Origin: Siphonobacter curvatus
GTDB lineage: Bacteria; Bacteroidota; Bacteroidia; Cytophagales; Spirosomataceae
NCBI RefSeq assembly: GCF_002943425.1
Contig: NZ_PTRA01000006.1
Location: 275,628-339,627, forward strand
Direction of reading: 5' to 3'
Length of the DNA stretch: 64,000 bases
Shown here: positions 54,250 to 63,385 of the stretch, piece by piece
How positions within the stretch are numbered: the first letter of the stretch is position 1
Layout: each line of letters opens with the position of its first letter
Notes under the pieces: model-generated
Databases searched by the model: none
What the model was told of the DNA's origin: nothing
What the model saw: only the letters and a program-made list of their open reading frames with translations
Position numbers and translations under genes: made by a program

Positions 54250-54711
54250 TTAATAGGGTCTAAAATAAGGACGAGTGGCCAGGGGAGAAAAGGGCCAGGG
54301 AATGGCTACGAAAATCAGTAGCAAGGCCAGCGAGAACCACACGATCTGCGTAAGGAACTTACCGTTAGCGGTGGGCTTACGTTTGGCCATGGAAGATCCT
54401 AGCGTAATACCCACAACCGCCAACAACATCAGAGCGATGTGAATAATGCTGAAAAAGAAAGGCTCGGCTAGTGCTTCCTTGCGGGAAGTACCAAAGTAAT
54501 AAGATACCAAAGGGCTTTGTGTATACAGGATGATTCCGATCAGGAGTTGTACGTGGGCGATGGTCGCCGTCCAGTGGCGTACGGAATCATCGGTTTTCGT
54601 AAAAACGCGTCCGGAACGATACCCTTGAATAGCCCGAACCAACGCGTAGATCAGACTTAGCAGAACCAGCCATCGAAAAATGGAATGCAAAAAAAGTAAG
54701 GTAGGGTACAT
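54250..54711 (-). CDS. Four-helix membrane protein, unknown function
   Basis: A 153-residue integral membrane protein with four predicted helices (LFLHSIFRWLVLLSLIYALVRAI, IAHVQLLIGIILYT, IIHIALMLLAVVGITLGSS, IVWFSLALLLIFVAIPWPF) and His residues in HSIFRW, HVQLLIG and IIHIALM that could bind haem or metal, as in small cytochrome-b-like proteins. I cannot assign a family with confidence. A dyad ATACTGATTGGTAT lies 17-30 bases upstream of its start, matching a site in front of the divergently placed tetR gene cluster's regulator. Confidence 0.75.
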   Translation of the reverse strand: MYPTLLFLHSIFRWLVLLSLIYALVRAIQGYRSGRVFTKTDDSVRHWTATIAHVQLLIGIILYTQSPLVSYYFGTSRKEALAEPFFFSIIHIALMLLAVVGITLGSSMAKRKPTANGKFLTQIVWFSLALLLIFVAIPWPFSPLATRPYFRPY

Positions 54712-54727
54712 AAGGGGAGAAAAATAA

Positions 54728-54741
54728 ATACTGATTGGTAT
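54728..54741. promoter_or_regulatory. Predicted TetR operator, site 1
   Basis: ATACTGATTGGTAT, a dyad of the form ATACYnnnnRGTAT, lies 17 bases before the start of the 54711 membrane gene. In reverse complement it agrees with site 2 near the tetR start at all but two of the 12 core positions. Confidence 0.6.
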
Positions 54742-54756
54742 GTTTTTAATAAAAAA

Positions 54757-55344
54757 TTAGCGTAACGTTTGTAAGTAACTTTTCAGTTCTTTCAGATACA
54801 CCAGATACGATGATCTTCCCAGAATTTTACCCAAGTTCCGTACGCCACTATAACCGGTAATGATAAAGGAGGCTACCTGAGCGGGGTTGACTTCATCGCG
54901 AATGATCTGTCGGTTTTGGCCCTGTCGCAGAGCTTCCTGAATCGCCTGATCCCATTGCTGAACGAGTCCGGCCAGTGCCTTTTGAAAAGCCGTGTTTAAT
55001 ACGGCCATTTCATCAATAAAGTTGACTGCTGGACAACCATACTGCACTTCGAAGAAAGGATCCTGTAATAGCAGACGATACACGACCGCATACAAATCCT
55101 CCACCGGATCCGTCGAATTTCGTAAGGCTTCAACCATCGCCTGTTGCATGGCCGGTACCATTACTTCCGCAATGACGGCTAGGCCCATTTCATCCTTATT
55201 CTTGAAATGGTAGTAAAAAGCCCCCTTCGTTACTTGTGTCGTAGCAATGATATCGTCGATGCTGGTAGCCTGGTATCCCCTTCGATACATCAGTTCAAAA
55301 GCCTTCTGCAAGATCATCAAACGAGTAGTAGCCGCTTTTGACAT
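54757..55344 (-). CDS. TetR-family transcriptional regulator
   Basis: A 195-residue repressor. The N-terminal helix-turn-helix is LMILQKAFELMYRRGYQATSIDDIIATTQVTKGAFYYHFKNKDEM, with the canonical T-K-G-x-F-Y-Y-H-F. The C-terminal ligand domain (about 60-195) resembles the group with CPAVNFIDEMA and a final GRSSYLVYLKELKSYL. The start is set at 55344 (MSKAATTRLMIL). A 14-bp dyad overlaps the region just upstream of its ATG and recurs in front of the downstream membrane genes, so it probably represses itself and them; the inducer is unknown. Confidence 0.92.
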   Translation of the reverse strand: MSKAATTRLMILQKAFELMYRRGYQATSIDDIIATTQVTKGAFYYHFKNKDEMGLAVIAEVMVPAMQQAMVEALRNSTDPVEDLYAVVYRLLLQDPFFEVQYGCPAVNFIDEMAVLNTAFQKALAGLVQQWDQAIQEALRQGQNRQIIRDEVNPAQVASFIITGYSGVRNLGKILGRSSYLVYLKELKSYLQTLR

Positions 55345-55347
55345 AAA

Positions 55348-55376
55348 ATACCAGTTAGTATGTTTTGCAAACATAC
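55348..55376. promoter_or_regulatory. Predicted TetR operator, site 2, and overlapping palindrome
   Basis: ATACCAGTTAGTAT (55348-55361) has the same ATACYnnnnRGTAT form as site 1. It overlaps a second perfect palindrome, gtatgttt-tgc-aaacatac (55358-55376). Both lie within 35 bases of the tetR start. Confidence 0.55.
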
Positions 55377-55846
55377 AGGTCGGCTTGCATTCTACCAAAC
55401 GCTTGAGAAAAAATGGTTCAGCCTAACCTTTTCTAAGCTTGAAAATGACCCGGCCTTGTCGCTGATTTTTAAAGCGTATAGACTGGCACGTGTATTTTCT
55501 GTTTTTATGAACGAATGTCTTCCTGTACGCAGGGGTATTCGTTCCACCAAAACCGATCTTATGTATGGGTACCAACCATTTCCCTAGAGACTTTCAGGCT
55601 GATTCAATCCTAATAATTTTTGCCAATCCCTTGCATTTAGACCCTGATTATTAACGACTTAAATAGCAACTAGAATGTCTGAATAGCTCGTTTCAACGTC
55701 TGAGTAAAATCCTATCAATCGTTTACGCTGACCAGCGTGACAGCAGAGCAACTGGAAAATGCTCATTCACAAAATACCAGGAACCTTACCGTTTCATTCG
55801 TAATCTTTTCTCTGATCCACCTATTCATTTTTATTACGAAACTCCT
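55377..55846. other. Intergenic region between tetR and the alcohol dehydrogenase
   Basis: No reading frame in this 470-bp stretch is convincing. It must hold the promoter of the plus-strand dehydrogenase. An 8-bp inverted repeat, gaacgaat (55509-55516) and attcgttc (55537-55544), is the only structure I see. Confidence 0.45.
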
Positions 55847-56911
55847 ATGGATGCTACGATGAAAGCAGCACTGAAAACGGCTCAGGGCGAATTTGAAGTG
55901 ACAGAAGTTGAAACGCCTCAGCTACCCAAAGCGGATTGGGTACGGGCCCGGATTCGGGTAGCGGGCATTTGCGGTACGGATCTTCGACACTGGAAAAAAG
56001 AAGAACCGCACCTGGAATGCCGTATTATGGGGCACGAAATGGCGGGCGAAGTCGTGGAGGTTGGTCCAGAAGTGACGCACGTAAAACCGGGAGATCGAGT
56101 AGTGATTGAGACCGTACTCGGCGACGATACTTGTGAGTGGTGCCGGGTGCAACAGTATAATTTATGTCCGCATCTCTATGAAGTTCGCATGGATACGGTT
56201 TCACAGGCTTTTGCTACGTACGTAGTTGGACCGGCTAAAAAATTCTATCCGTTACCCGATCACGTCAGTTTTGAGGAAGCTACGTTACTGGATACCTTTT
56301 CCGTTTGTATGCACGCCATTCAGCTCAGTGGAATCAAAATAAACGATAAAGTTGCCATCATTGGAGCGGGTCCCATCGGCCTTGGTCAGTTACAGCTGGC
56401 TAAAGCCTGCGGAGCGGATGTGATGGTACTGGATATTGTCGACACATCGCTGGAGCTGGCTTTGGAACTGGGTGCGGATTTGGTTGTGAATACGAAAAAA
56501 GAGGATGGGTATGCCAAAGTGATGGAATTTACGAAAAACCGGGGGGTCGATATTGCCTTCGAATGTGCCGGTGGCCCTTCGATGCTCGAAACGTTACCCC
56601 AGGCCGTATCGTTTGCCCGAATCGGGGGAAAAGTAGTTATTGTGGGGGGATTCGATACCGGGAAAACGTCTATTCCACTGGAATGGCAACATATTCAGAT
56701 GTCGGAAATCAAGCTGATTTGCAGTGCCAGTTACGCGTTTTGGGACATTTACTCGGAAATGCAGATGTGTCTGGATTTACTGGCCAAGGGGAAGCTCAAT
56801 GCTCAGAAACTCATCACGCACCGTTTTTCGCTGGACGAGATCAATGAGGCCTTTGAAACGGCTCAGAATAAGGAAAAAACCGGAGCCGTATTCGTCGCTC
56901 TACAAATTTAA
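55847..56911 (+). CDS. Zinc-dependent alcohol/polyol dehydrogenase (MDR family)
   Basis: A 354-residue medium-chain dehydrogenase of the sorbitol/threonine/butanediol dehydrogenase type. The catalytic zinc ligands are Cys in GICGTDLRHW and the His-Glu pair in MGHEMAGEVVEVG. The structural zinc loop reads GDDTCEWCRVQQYNLC: three of the four Cys are present and the first is Asp. The NAD-binding site is AIIGAGPIGLGQLQLAKACGADVMVLDI, with Asp for NAD preference. An internal Met at codon 5 is an alternative start. Substrate not deducible; the nearest homologues act on polyols or 2-amino-alcohols. Confidence 0.9.
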   Translation: MDATMKAALKTAQGEFEVTEVETPQLPKADWVRARIRVAGICGTDLRHWKKEEPHLECRIMGHEMAGEVVEVGPEVTHVKPGDRVVIETVLGDDTCEWCRVQQYNLCPHLYEVRMDTVSQAFATYVVGPAKKFYPLPDHVSFEEATLLDTFSVCMHAIQLSGIKINDKVAIIGAGPIGLGQLQLAKACGADVMVLDIVDTSLELALELGADLVVNTKKEDGYAKVMEFTKNRGVDIAFECAGGPSMLETLPQAVSFARIGGKVVIVGGFDTGKTSIPLEWQHIQMSEIKLICSASYAFWDIYSEMQMCLDLLAKGKLNAQKLITHRFSLDEINEAFETAQNKEKTGAVFVALQI

Positions 56912-56919
56912 AGTCATTC

Positions 56920-56956
56920 CCCTGGCTGTTGCTTTAGGGACAGCAGCCAGGGTTTT
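56920..56956. terminator. Terminator between ADH and hybrid kinase genes
   Basis: A 12-bp stem (56920-56931 and 56941-56952, one G-U pair) with a 9-nt loop is followed by tttt on the plus strand. It starts 9 bases after the dehydrogenase stop. Confidence 0.75.
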
Positions 56957-57019
56957 ACCGATGTGGGTTTCCTATCGAACGAAACCGATCGGTTGACTTT
57001 ATAAGTCCGTACGGCTTCA

Positions 57020-60000
57020 CTACCCTTTCAATCGATCGGTGATGACTTGTGTCAGCAGATCCAGATTAACGGGTTTCACCAGATGTTCGTCAAAACCGGC
57101 TTCCTGCGTACGACGTTTATCTTTCCATTGGCCGTAGCCAGTGAGTGCAATGAGTAAGATGTGCTGCCCCCAGGCTTCTTTTCTGAGTAATCGGCAGGTT
57201 TCGTACCCGTCTAACTCCGGCATACCGATGTCGAGTAAAATGACATCCGGGCGTAGCTGTTCTGCCGCCCGAATTCCTTCCAGACCGCTATTTTGAGTAA
57301 ACACTTCGTAGCCCTTCAGTTCCAGTAACATGCCTAGTGTTAAGGTCGCATCGGGGTTGTCGTCGACTACCAGAATCCGGTGACGAACGCTGGTTTGAGG
57401 CTGAGGAGCCACTATGGGCTGCGGCGAAGGAACGGGCAGATTGGGTAGATAAATCGTGAAAGTGCTACCCAGCCCCAGACCTGCACTATACGCTTCGACG
57501 CGTCCTCCGTGCAGCTCGACTAACCGCCGAACCAGCGTAAGGCCCAGGCCTAAGCCACCTTCGGAACGGGCTACTGAATTGTCGACCTGTACAAATAAGT
57601 CGAAGATGGATACCAGCTGATCCGCCGCTAAACCGATTCCATCGTCTCGTACCTGTAGTAACACGGCCTGACCATACTGCTCATCCTCCTGGACGTTCAG
57701 TACTAACTCGATTTGCCCCTCCGCTTGGGTGTACCGGACGCCGTTGGTTAATAAATTGGTGAGTACCTGACTCAATCGCAGAGCATCGGCCTCTATCCGA
57801 ATCGGACGGTCGGGCAGGTTCAGGTGTAACTGGCGACGTCGTTCTTCGAATTGAGGTCGGACGATTTGAGCGACCTCCGTGACCAGTTCAACCAGATCTA
57901 GCGATTCTTTCTTTAATTCAATTTTCCCCTGACTAATCCGGCTTACATCCAGCAAATCATCGACCAGTCGTACCAGATGCTCCGATTGCCGGTTCATCAG
58001 AGTCAGGGTATGTTCGTGTTGCCGATCATTCGTAGTATGCAGCGACAGAATTTGCAGGCCATTGCGAATCGTCGCCATCGGATTACGAAGTTCGTGGGCC
58101 AACATGGCCAAAAACTCATCTTTACGGCGATCCGCCTGCTGAAGTGCTTCTTCGGCCTCCTTACGCTGCGTAATGTTTAAAGCAGCTCCCGTTACAAATT
58201 GGGTAAGACCGTTTTCATCCCGCATTACTTTTCCCTTGTCCTTCAGCCAGATTACGGTACCGTCGGGACGTTGTACCCGGAAATCCAGGTTAAACTCACG
58301 CCCCTGCGAAAGGCACAACCGTACCTCTTGCTCCACCAGAGGCCGATCCTCGGGATGAATCGCGTCGATAAATGCCTGTTGCGGAATAATCTGCGTTTCG
58401 GGTGATAAGCCCAGTAATTGACTCATACTGGAATCAAGAATGTTGTCATTGGTCTCCAGCCGATATTGCCAGGTTCCTATCTCTCCCGCCGATAAGGCTA
58501 ATTGCAAACGTTCCTCACTATCCCGCAGTGCCTTTTCGACCCGTACCCGTTCGACGACCTCCCAGGTACGCTCGCCTACTTCCCGAATCAACTCCCGTTC
58601 TTCGCTGGTCCAGGTACGGGGTTTAATACTACCCACCGCAAGAGCCGCAATCAGTTGCCCTCCCTTGATCAGCGGTATGCATAGGAAGGATTGAACCGCA
58701 AGGGCCACGTACGACAAATGAGCGTCCGGTAATCGATCGTTCGACCAGAACGCATGGCCCGCTTGCAATACTTCGATCAGGGGCTGTACCAGGCTAAAGG
58801 TATACGTCCCTACCAGACTAGGACCCTTTCCGCGAGTGTAATCCCGTTCGACTACTATCTGCTTCTGAGGTACATCGATTCGGACGTAGCAGGCCCGATC
58901 CGTTTGCAGTTGTTCTCCCAGTAAACGACAAGCCTCTCCCTGGATTTGAACAGGATCGATCAGCAGACGCAGCGTATCATTGAGTTTTAACAAAAAGCTC
59001 TGTCGCTCTTCACTTTTACGTAAGGTTTCTTCGGCTTTTTTACGCAGTGTAATGTCAGAGAAGAAAACCGCGAAACGTTCCGCTCCGTACCCTACGGCCC
59101 TCACCTCAAACCAACGGTCTAGGGATGAAGCAAACTGTTCGATGTGCAGGGACTCCTGCGTCCGTACGACCCGATCATATAGCGGTACCGTAGGATCCAT
59201 CACGGGTAAGATTTCACTTCGCAAACGACCGACTACCTTTTCATTGGCGATACCCGTATGCCGTTCATAAGCCGGATTTACTTCCAGGAAACGAAAGTCA
59301 ACGGCTTGACCATTGGCCGTACGTACAAGCTCACAGAGGGCCAGTCCTTCTTCCATAGAATCAAACAGCGTTCGTAATTTCTTTTCCGACTGCCTGGAAA
59401 TGACTTCGGCTTTGGCTCGTTCGGTAGCCGCCCAAATCCGCTCGGCGGTATCTTCCAGCAAGGATAACTCGGGAGGGGTCCAGACGTGCGGTTCTGGAAA
59501 GTGAATGGCAATCATGGCCACTAGTTCGCCCTTTTTAACCAATGGAATAGTAGCCCAAGCTTTGAGATTAAGACGTTCATAAATAGCCTTTTGCTCTTCG
59601 GAAAGATGTTCTTGCTGCGTAACATCATTTCGAAAGCTCATTTGACCCGCACACCATTCTTCAATTACTTCCGGTGTAAAATCAGTAAATGGAAAGCACT
59701 GGCCCAGCAGGTCTGTTTCGCCGGGAGCCGAGTCGACTGCAATGACTTTCAGGCTTTTATCGGATAGAGCTTCCGTATACGAAACCCGGCTGGCCTGCAG
59801 GTGCTGTCTGAGTACTCGTATGGCTTCCTGCTGAATCGTTCGGGGTTCGGTCAGATCCCGAATTGCATCGCTTAATTCTAGTAAAAAGGCCTTTCGAATC
59901 TCACTGTGTCGCAGCGTCTCTTCGGCTTTTTTTTGCTCGGTAATATCCGTATAGACCAGAGCGAAATGCTCGCCTTCCGTGGCGTATACGGAAACTTTGT

Positions 60001-60733
60001 ACCAGCAGTTGGTTTCTTTAAAATAATGTTGAAATTGGGCGGCCTGACCCGTATCTACGACCCGGCTATAGGTTTCAATCCACCAATCATCGACGGTTGG
60101 AAACAGATCCCGGCAGGTACGGCCCAGAGCCTGTTCAATGGGCATTCCAACCAGCCGCTCAAAAGCAGGATTGATTTCCAAGAATCGAAAATCAACACCT
60201 TTGCCCGTATCATCTCGGATAAGTTCCAGGATCTCAAACCCCTCTTCCATCGAATTAAAGAGCTTCTGATACTTATTCGTGGCCTGCTGGGCAGTCGCTT
60301 CCATCAATCGGAGATGATTGTATTCTATCTCTTTTTTATCACTGATGTCAATATTGATGCCCAGCCACTTTTTTACGGTACCGTCAGCGTTGTAAATCCG
60401 GGTGGCCCGTACGTTAGTCCAACGCCAACCTCCATTGGGGCGTTTTAGTCGAAATTCAGCATCGACGGGTCTATTCTTAGCAATGGCTTCTTTCCATTGT
60501 TGAAGTGCATAGGTCTGGTCATTTGGGTGAACTGCGGTAATCCAGCCTTCGCCCAACCACTCTTCCAGACTTTGACCCGTATAGGTTCGCCAACTAGGAG
60601 AGTCGCTAACGACTAATCCCTGAGCATCTGTCTCCCAGAAAGCCTGAGCGAAGGATTCAATTAAGGTCTGATAATCTTCCGCTGTGGTGGGATCTAACGA
60701 ATCGGCAAAGTCAGACAGATAGGCGGTAGTCAT
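57020..60733 (-). CDS. PAS/GAF hybrid sensor histidine kinase with receiver domain
   Basis: A 1237-residue soluble kinase without transmembrane segments. In order: PAS (about 20-135), PAS (155-270), GAF (280-440), PAS (452-570), GAF (580-745), PAS/PAC (750-870), HisKA with the phospho-His in DEFLAMLAHELRNPM, ATPase domain (TNLLTNGVRYT, RDDGIGLAADQL, GGLGLGLTLV) and a C-terminal receiver with LVVDDNPDA, DVILLDIGMPELDG and LVKPVN. The two PAS-GAF blocks are similar (NSMEEGFEILELIRD versus DSMEEGLALCELVRT), pointing to internal duplication. Signals are probably intracellular small molecules or redox state. Convergent with the dehydrogenase. Confidence 0.94.
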   Translation of the reverse strand: MTTAYLSDFADSLDPTTAEDYQTLIESFAQAFWETDAQGLVVSDSPSWRTYTGQSLEEWLGEGWITAVHPNDQTYALQQWKEAIAKNRPVDAEFRLKRPNGGWRWTNVRATRIYNADGTVKKWLGINIDISDKKEIEYNHLRLMEATAQQATNKYQKLFNSMEEGFEILELIRDDTGKGVDFRFLEINPAFERLVGMPIEQALGRTCRDLFPTVDDWWIETYSRVVDTGQAAQFQHYFKETNCWYKVSVYATEGEHFALVYTDITEQKKAEETLRHSEIRKAFLLELSDAIRDLTEPRTIQQEAIRVLRQHLQASRVSYTEALSDKSLKVIAVDSAPGETDLLGQCFPFTDFTPEVIEEWCAGQMSFRNDVTQQEHLSEEQKAIYERLNLKAWATIPLVKKGELVAMIAIHFPEPHVWTPPELSLLEDTAERIWAATERAKAEVISRQSEKKLRTLFDSMEEGLALCELVRTANGQAVDFRFLEVNPAYERHTGIANEKVVGRLRSEILPVMDPTVPLYDRVVRTQESLHIEQFASSLDRWFEVRAVGYGAERFAVFFSDITLRKKAEETLRKSEERQSFLLKLNDTLRLLIDPVQIQGEACRLLGEQLQTDRACYVRIDVPQKQIVVERDYTRGKGPSLVGTYTFSLVQPLIEVLQAGHAFWSNDRLPDAHLSYVALAVQSFLCIPLIKGGQLIAALAVGSIKPRTWTSEERELIREVGERTWEVVERVRVEKALRDSEERLQLALSAGEIGTWQYRLETNDNILDSSMSQLLGLSPETQIIPQQAFIDAIHPEDRPLVEQEVRLCLSQGREFNLDFRVQRPDGTVIWLKDKGKVMRDENGLTQFVTGAALNITQRKEAEEALQQADRRKDEFLAMLAHELRNPMATIRNGLQILSLHTTNDRQHEHTLTLMNRQSEHLVRLVDDLLDVSRISQGKIELKKESLDLVELVTEVAQIVRPQFEERRRQLHLNLPDRPIRIEADALRLSQVLTNLLTNGVRYTQAEGQIELVLNVQEDEQYGQAVLLQVRDDGIGLAADQLVSIFDLFVQVDNSVARSEGGLGLGLTLVRRLVELHGGRVEAYSAGLGLGSTFTIYLPNLPVPSPQPIVAPQPQTSVRHRILVVDDNPDATLTLGMLLELKGYEVFTQNSGLEGIRAAEQLRPDVILLDIGMPELDGYETCRLLRKEAWGQHILLIALTGYGQWKDKRRTQEAGFDEHLVKPVNLDLLTQVITDRLKG

Positions 60734-60904
60734 ACGCTTGGGGATTAATGGGTAAGCGGCTCGTTCGAATGATTGATTTCTCTACACTATTAGTTAGCGA
60801 AGATTTTCGAGTAAACCCGTTACTGGTAATAACATCGTTAACGGCACGGTGTTTCTACAACGTCCCTTTCTGTAGCTTGCACAAAAGAGTCGATTAATCC
60901 AGCA

Positions 60905-61483
60905 TCACGGCGTATAGTGATCAATTTGAAAGGCTTGTACCCATAACGCTGCAAAAGGATCGGACTGTGCATTGGCTAGTAATGCAAAATTAAACTTAGC
61001 AACGTTGGAAAGATCGAGCGGCGTTTTTCCACCCGTAAATGCAGTGAAATAAAGGGTACACGTTCGAAATCGCGAAGTAGCCGGAAGCGTAATGTGGGGA
61101 TGTACACCCCCATGAACGCCCGTTTGACGCAATTGCAGTACAACCGGTACATTCGCTTTGTACCGCAGTCGCAGCCACCGACTCTGGCTTAAATCCACTC
61201 GCCGGGCTTCTTCGCCCGAAGGGGTACGCGGGTCAATGGGGAACGAAAGTTCACCGTAACCTTTCACATTAAACTTGACGTAAGCACGTACTCGGCCTCG
61301 TTTTTCAATCAATGCTTGCCGCCCTTGCACAGGCTGTAGCTGTTGGGTTTGCTCGTCGTGTCCGGTTAGCCACTGCGAAAAACCGTCGAGCGTTAAAGGA
61401 GAGATCGGCTGAGCCTGTAGAGGAACCGTCTTCATCATCAAAACCAGGAAAGCAAGCAGGAAAAATCGCATGGATCGTTTCAA
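60905..61483 (-). CDS. Secreted protein of unknown function, galactose-binding-like
   Basis: A 192-residue protein with a signal peptide (MRFFLLAFLVLMMKTVPLQAQ). The mature part reads like one jelly-roll sandwich: LTLDGFSQWLTGHDEQ, AYVKFNVKGYGELSFPID, LSQSRWLRLRYKANVPVVLQLRQ, TSRFRTCTLYFTAF and ALWVQAFQIDHY, the pattern of carbohydrate-binding or CIA30-like domains that accompany glycan-active enzymes. No catalytic residues are evident. It is single, with about 160 bp to the divergent TlpA-like gene. Confidence 0.7.
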   Translation of the reverse strand: MKRSMRFFLLAFLVLMMKTVPLQAQPISPLTLDGFSQWLTGHDEQTQQLQPVQGRQALIEKRGRVRAYVKFNVKGYGELSFPIDPRTPSGEEARRVDLSQSRWLRLRYKANVPVVLQLRQTGVHGGVHPHITLPATSRFRTCTLYFTAFTGGKTPLDLSNVAKFNFALLANAQSDPFAALWVQAFQIDHYTP

Positions 61484-61642
61484 ATAGGAATAAGTAAAAC
61501 AAGCGTTTAGCTTCTGTAAGTCTATCTTCTAACAAATTTGTCAAAAATAAATTAGCGTGTATACCCTTCCGTTCGTAGTTTACCGCCAGTCCTGCTGCTT
61601 ACCATAGCCGTATCATTTTTTCTACTTCTAAACCTTGATCAT

Positions 61643-63100
61643 ATGCGTTTATATTCTGGACTCTTTATTCTGTTTGCATGGCTTGGTTTCGGCTGTCATT
61701 CCCCGGAAAAATCCACTGAAACTGAAACAAAAAAAGGACGCGTTACCCTCCGGGGTAAAATCGTGGCTACTAAAAGTCCCCTTTTATATTTCCCCGTGGC
61801 AGAACACTTATACGATATTAAAGAGGATCGTTTACTAACCGAAGGGCGAGTTGATCAGGGAGGTAATTTCCAGATTCAATTTGATTTGGATGCACCAAAA
61901 GTTTTAAAAATTTTAGGTCGAAATGCGTACGTAACGCCGGGTGAAACCGTGGAATTGGCAATCACTATTCAAAAACCTTATGAGGGACTCGAACGGGTTC
62001 AATGGCAGGTAAAAGCTGACTATCCCGGCAATTATCTGTATTTTACGGATACAACCCTTGCTCCCCTACTTCCGCCATCTGGTTTTTCTGAGATGGCTGA
62101 GACCCCTTCTGTTAACGACCTCACAGCTCAAAAACAATTGCTGATTGATCAGCGAGCCAGGGCTGATTCTACCGTGGATCATTACGCGGGGCAAGCTATA
62201 TCGCTCGGTTTTCAGCAATGGTTAAAAATGAAAAATAAATACGCTTATCTAAGTGCTTTACTGGATAATCTGCCGACGACGGACGAAGGTATGTTTAAAC
62301 CTTATCCAGCTGAATACCTGGAAGAGTTAAAAGGTTTTCCTTGGAATTCAGATACCTCATACGCCAGTTTGCCTGATTATTATTACAGTTTACATAGGTA
62401 TACTTTTCAAGCCCTTGCTCCCAAAAATCTGGATGACGCCATTGAGCTGATTGATCAAACGTATACGGGGCGTAACCGTGAGTATTTGTATTATGGGGTT
62501 ATTCTTCAGCACCGCCGTACCCTTTGGGGAATTGCGGATCCTGAAGAGTTTAAACGGACGCGTAAAAACCTTTCTTACCTTTACAATCAAATCCACGACG
62601 AACGATTTACTTCTTTGTTGCACCAAATCGATAATGGAATACCCGCCGAAGTTCCTTTTACTGATTCAGTAAAAAACCTACTCGTAACGGATGTTAATGG
62701 CAAGGAATTTCGCTTGGAGGAAATCTTAAAACAGGTCAAAACGCCTTACATCTACGTAAATTTTTGGGAATCCGAGTGCAAGCCTTGTATGGATGATTTG
62801 AAATTTTATGAGGATTTTGCTAATTCTGACCTGACCTCCAAAATTACGTATCTGATGTTATCATCCGATCGGGATGACAAACATCACAAATGGGTGAATA
62901 CCCATTATCGTTCAAACCTTCCCAAACAGTCTAGTTACCGGTTTAAAGGCGACGGGTATCAGGTCACCAAGCGAGCCTTTAATATTCGAATGCAACCTCG
63001 CTATACCATCGTTAGTGAACGTAACGTGCTTTTCCTAAATGTACCTGCTTTAAATCGTTATCAACGGCTAAGTAATTATCTCAAACTAGCTAGTATTTGA
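61643..63100 (+). CDS. TlpA/ResA-like thioredoxin-domain lipoprotein
   Basis: A 485-residue lipoprotein: MRLYSGLFILFAWLGFGC (Cys18). An N-terminal beta-rich domain (about 30-115, RVTLRGKIVA, ILGRNAYVTPGETVELAI) resembles the DUF4369 domain, followed by a long helical middle part and a C-terminal thioredoxin fold with YVNFWESECKPCMDDLKFYEDF, whose CKPC pair is the redox site, and MQPRYTIVSERNVLF as the cis-Pro strand region. It probably reduces or isomerises disulfides in the periplasm. The gene is visibly more AT-rich than its neighbours. Confidence 0.87.
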   Translation: MRLYSGLFILFAWLGFGCHSPEKSTETETKKGRVTLRGKIVATKSPLLYFPVAEHLYDIKEDRLLTEGRVDQGGNFQIQFDLDAPKVLKILGRNAYVTPGETVELAITIQKPYEGLERVQWQVKADYPGNYLYFTDTTLAPLLPPSGFSEMAETPSVNDLTAQKQLLIDQRARADSTVDHYAGQAISLGFQQWLKMKNKYAYLSALLDNLPTTDEGMFKPYPAEYLEELKGFPWNSDTSYASLPDYYYSLHRYTFQALAPKNLDDAIELIDQTYTGRNREYLYYGVILQHRRTLWGIADPEEFKRTRKNLSYLYNQIHDERFTSLLHQIDNGIPAEVPFTDSVKNLLVTDVNGKEFRLEEILKQVKTPYIYVNFWESECKPCMDDLKFYEDFANSDLTSKITYLMLSSDRDDKHHKWVNTHYRSNLPKQSSYRFKGDGYQVTKRAFNIRMQPRYTIVSERNVLFLNVPALNRYQRLSNYLKLASI

Positions 63101-63385
63101 GGAAACACTACTAAATACAGATGGTTTTTCCATACCGTGTATAGATTTAGGTTTTCTAAGTATATTACTCAAAATGAATGAATTGAGTAGAAGATATAGC
63201 ATTAGTCTTGCTGCTACCAACTCAACATTTTATTTTTGCTACTAACCTTTAGTACCCCGTCCCTTTTGATGAACGAGGTTCTAGTTATCCCACACTACAA
63301 TACGGTATACGAGGTACGTTTGTCCGCATCAGTTGACTAATCTTCCAGTTAGCACTGATTAATTGCTATTACCTAACTATCCGCC

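Noticed and set aside
63166..63189. 7-bp inverted repeat tactcaa/ttgagta downstream of the TlpA-like gene
   Set aside because: AT-rich, short, with no T-run or promoter context; compatible with chance.
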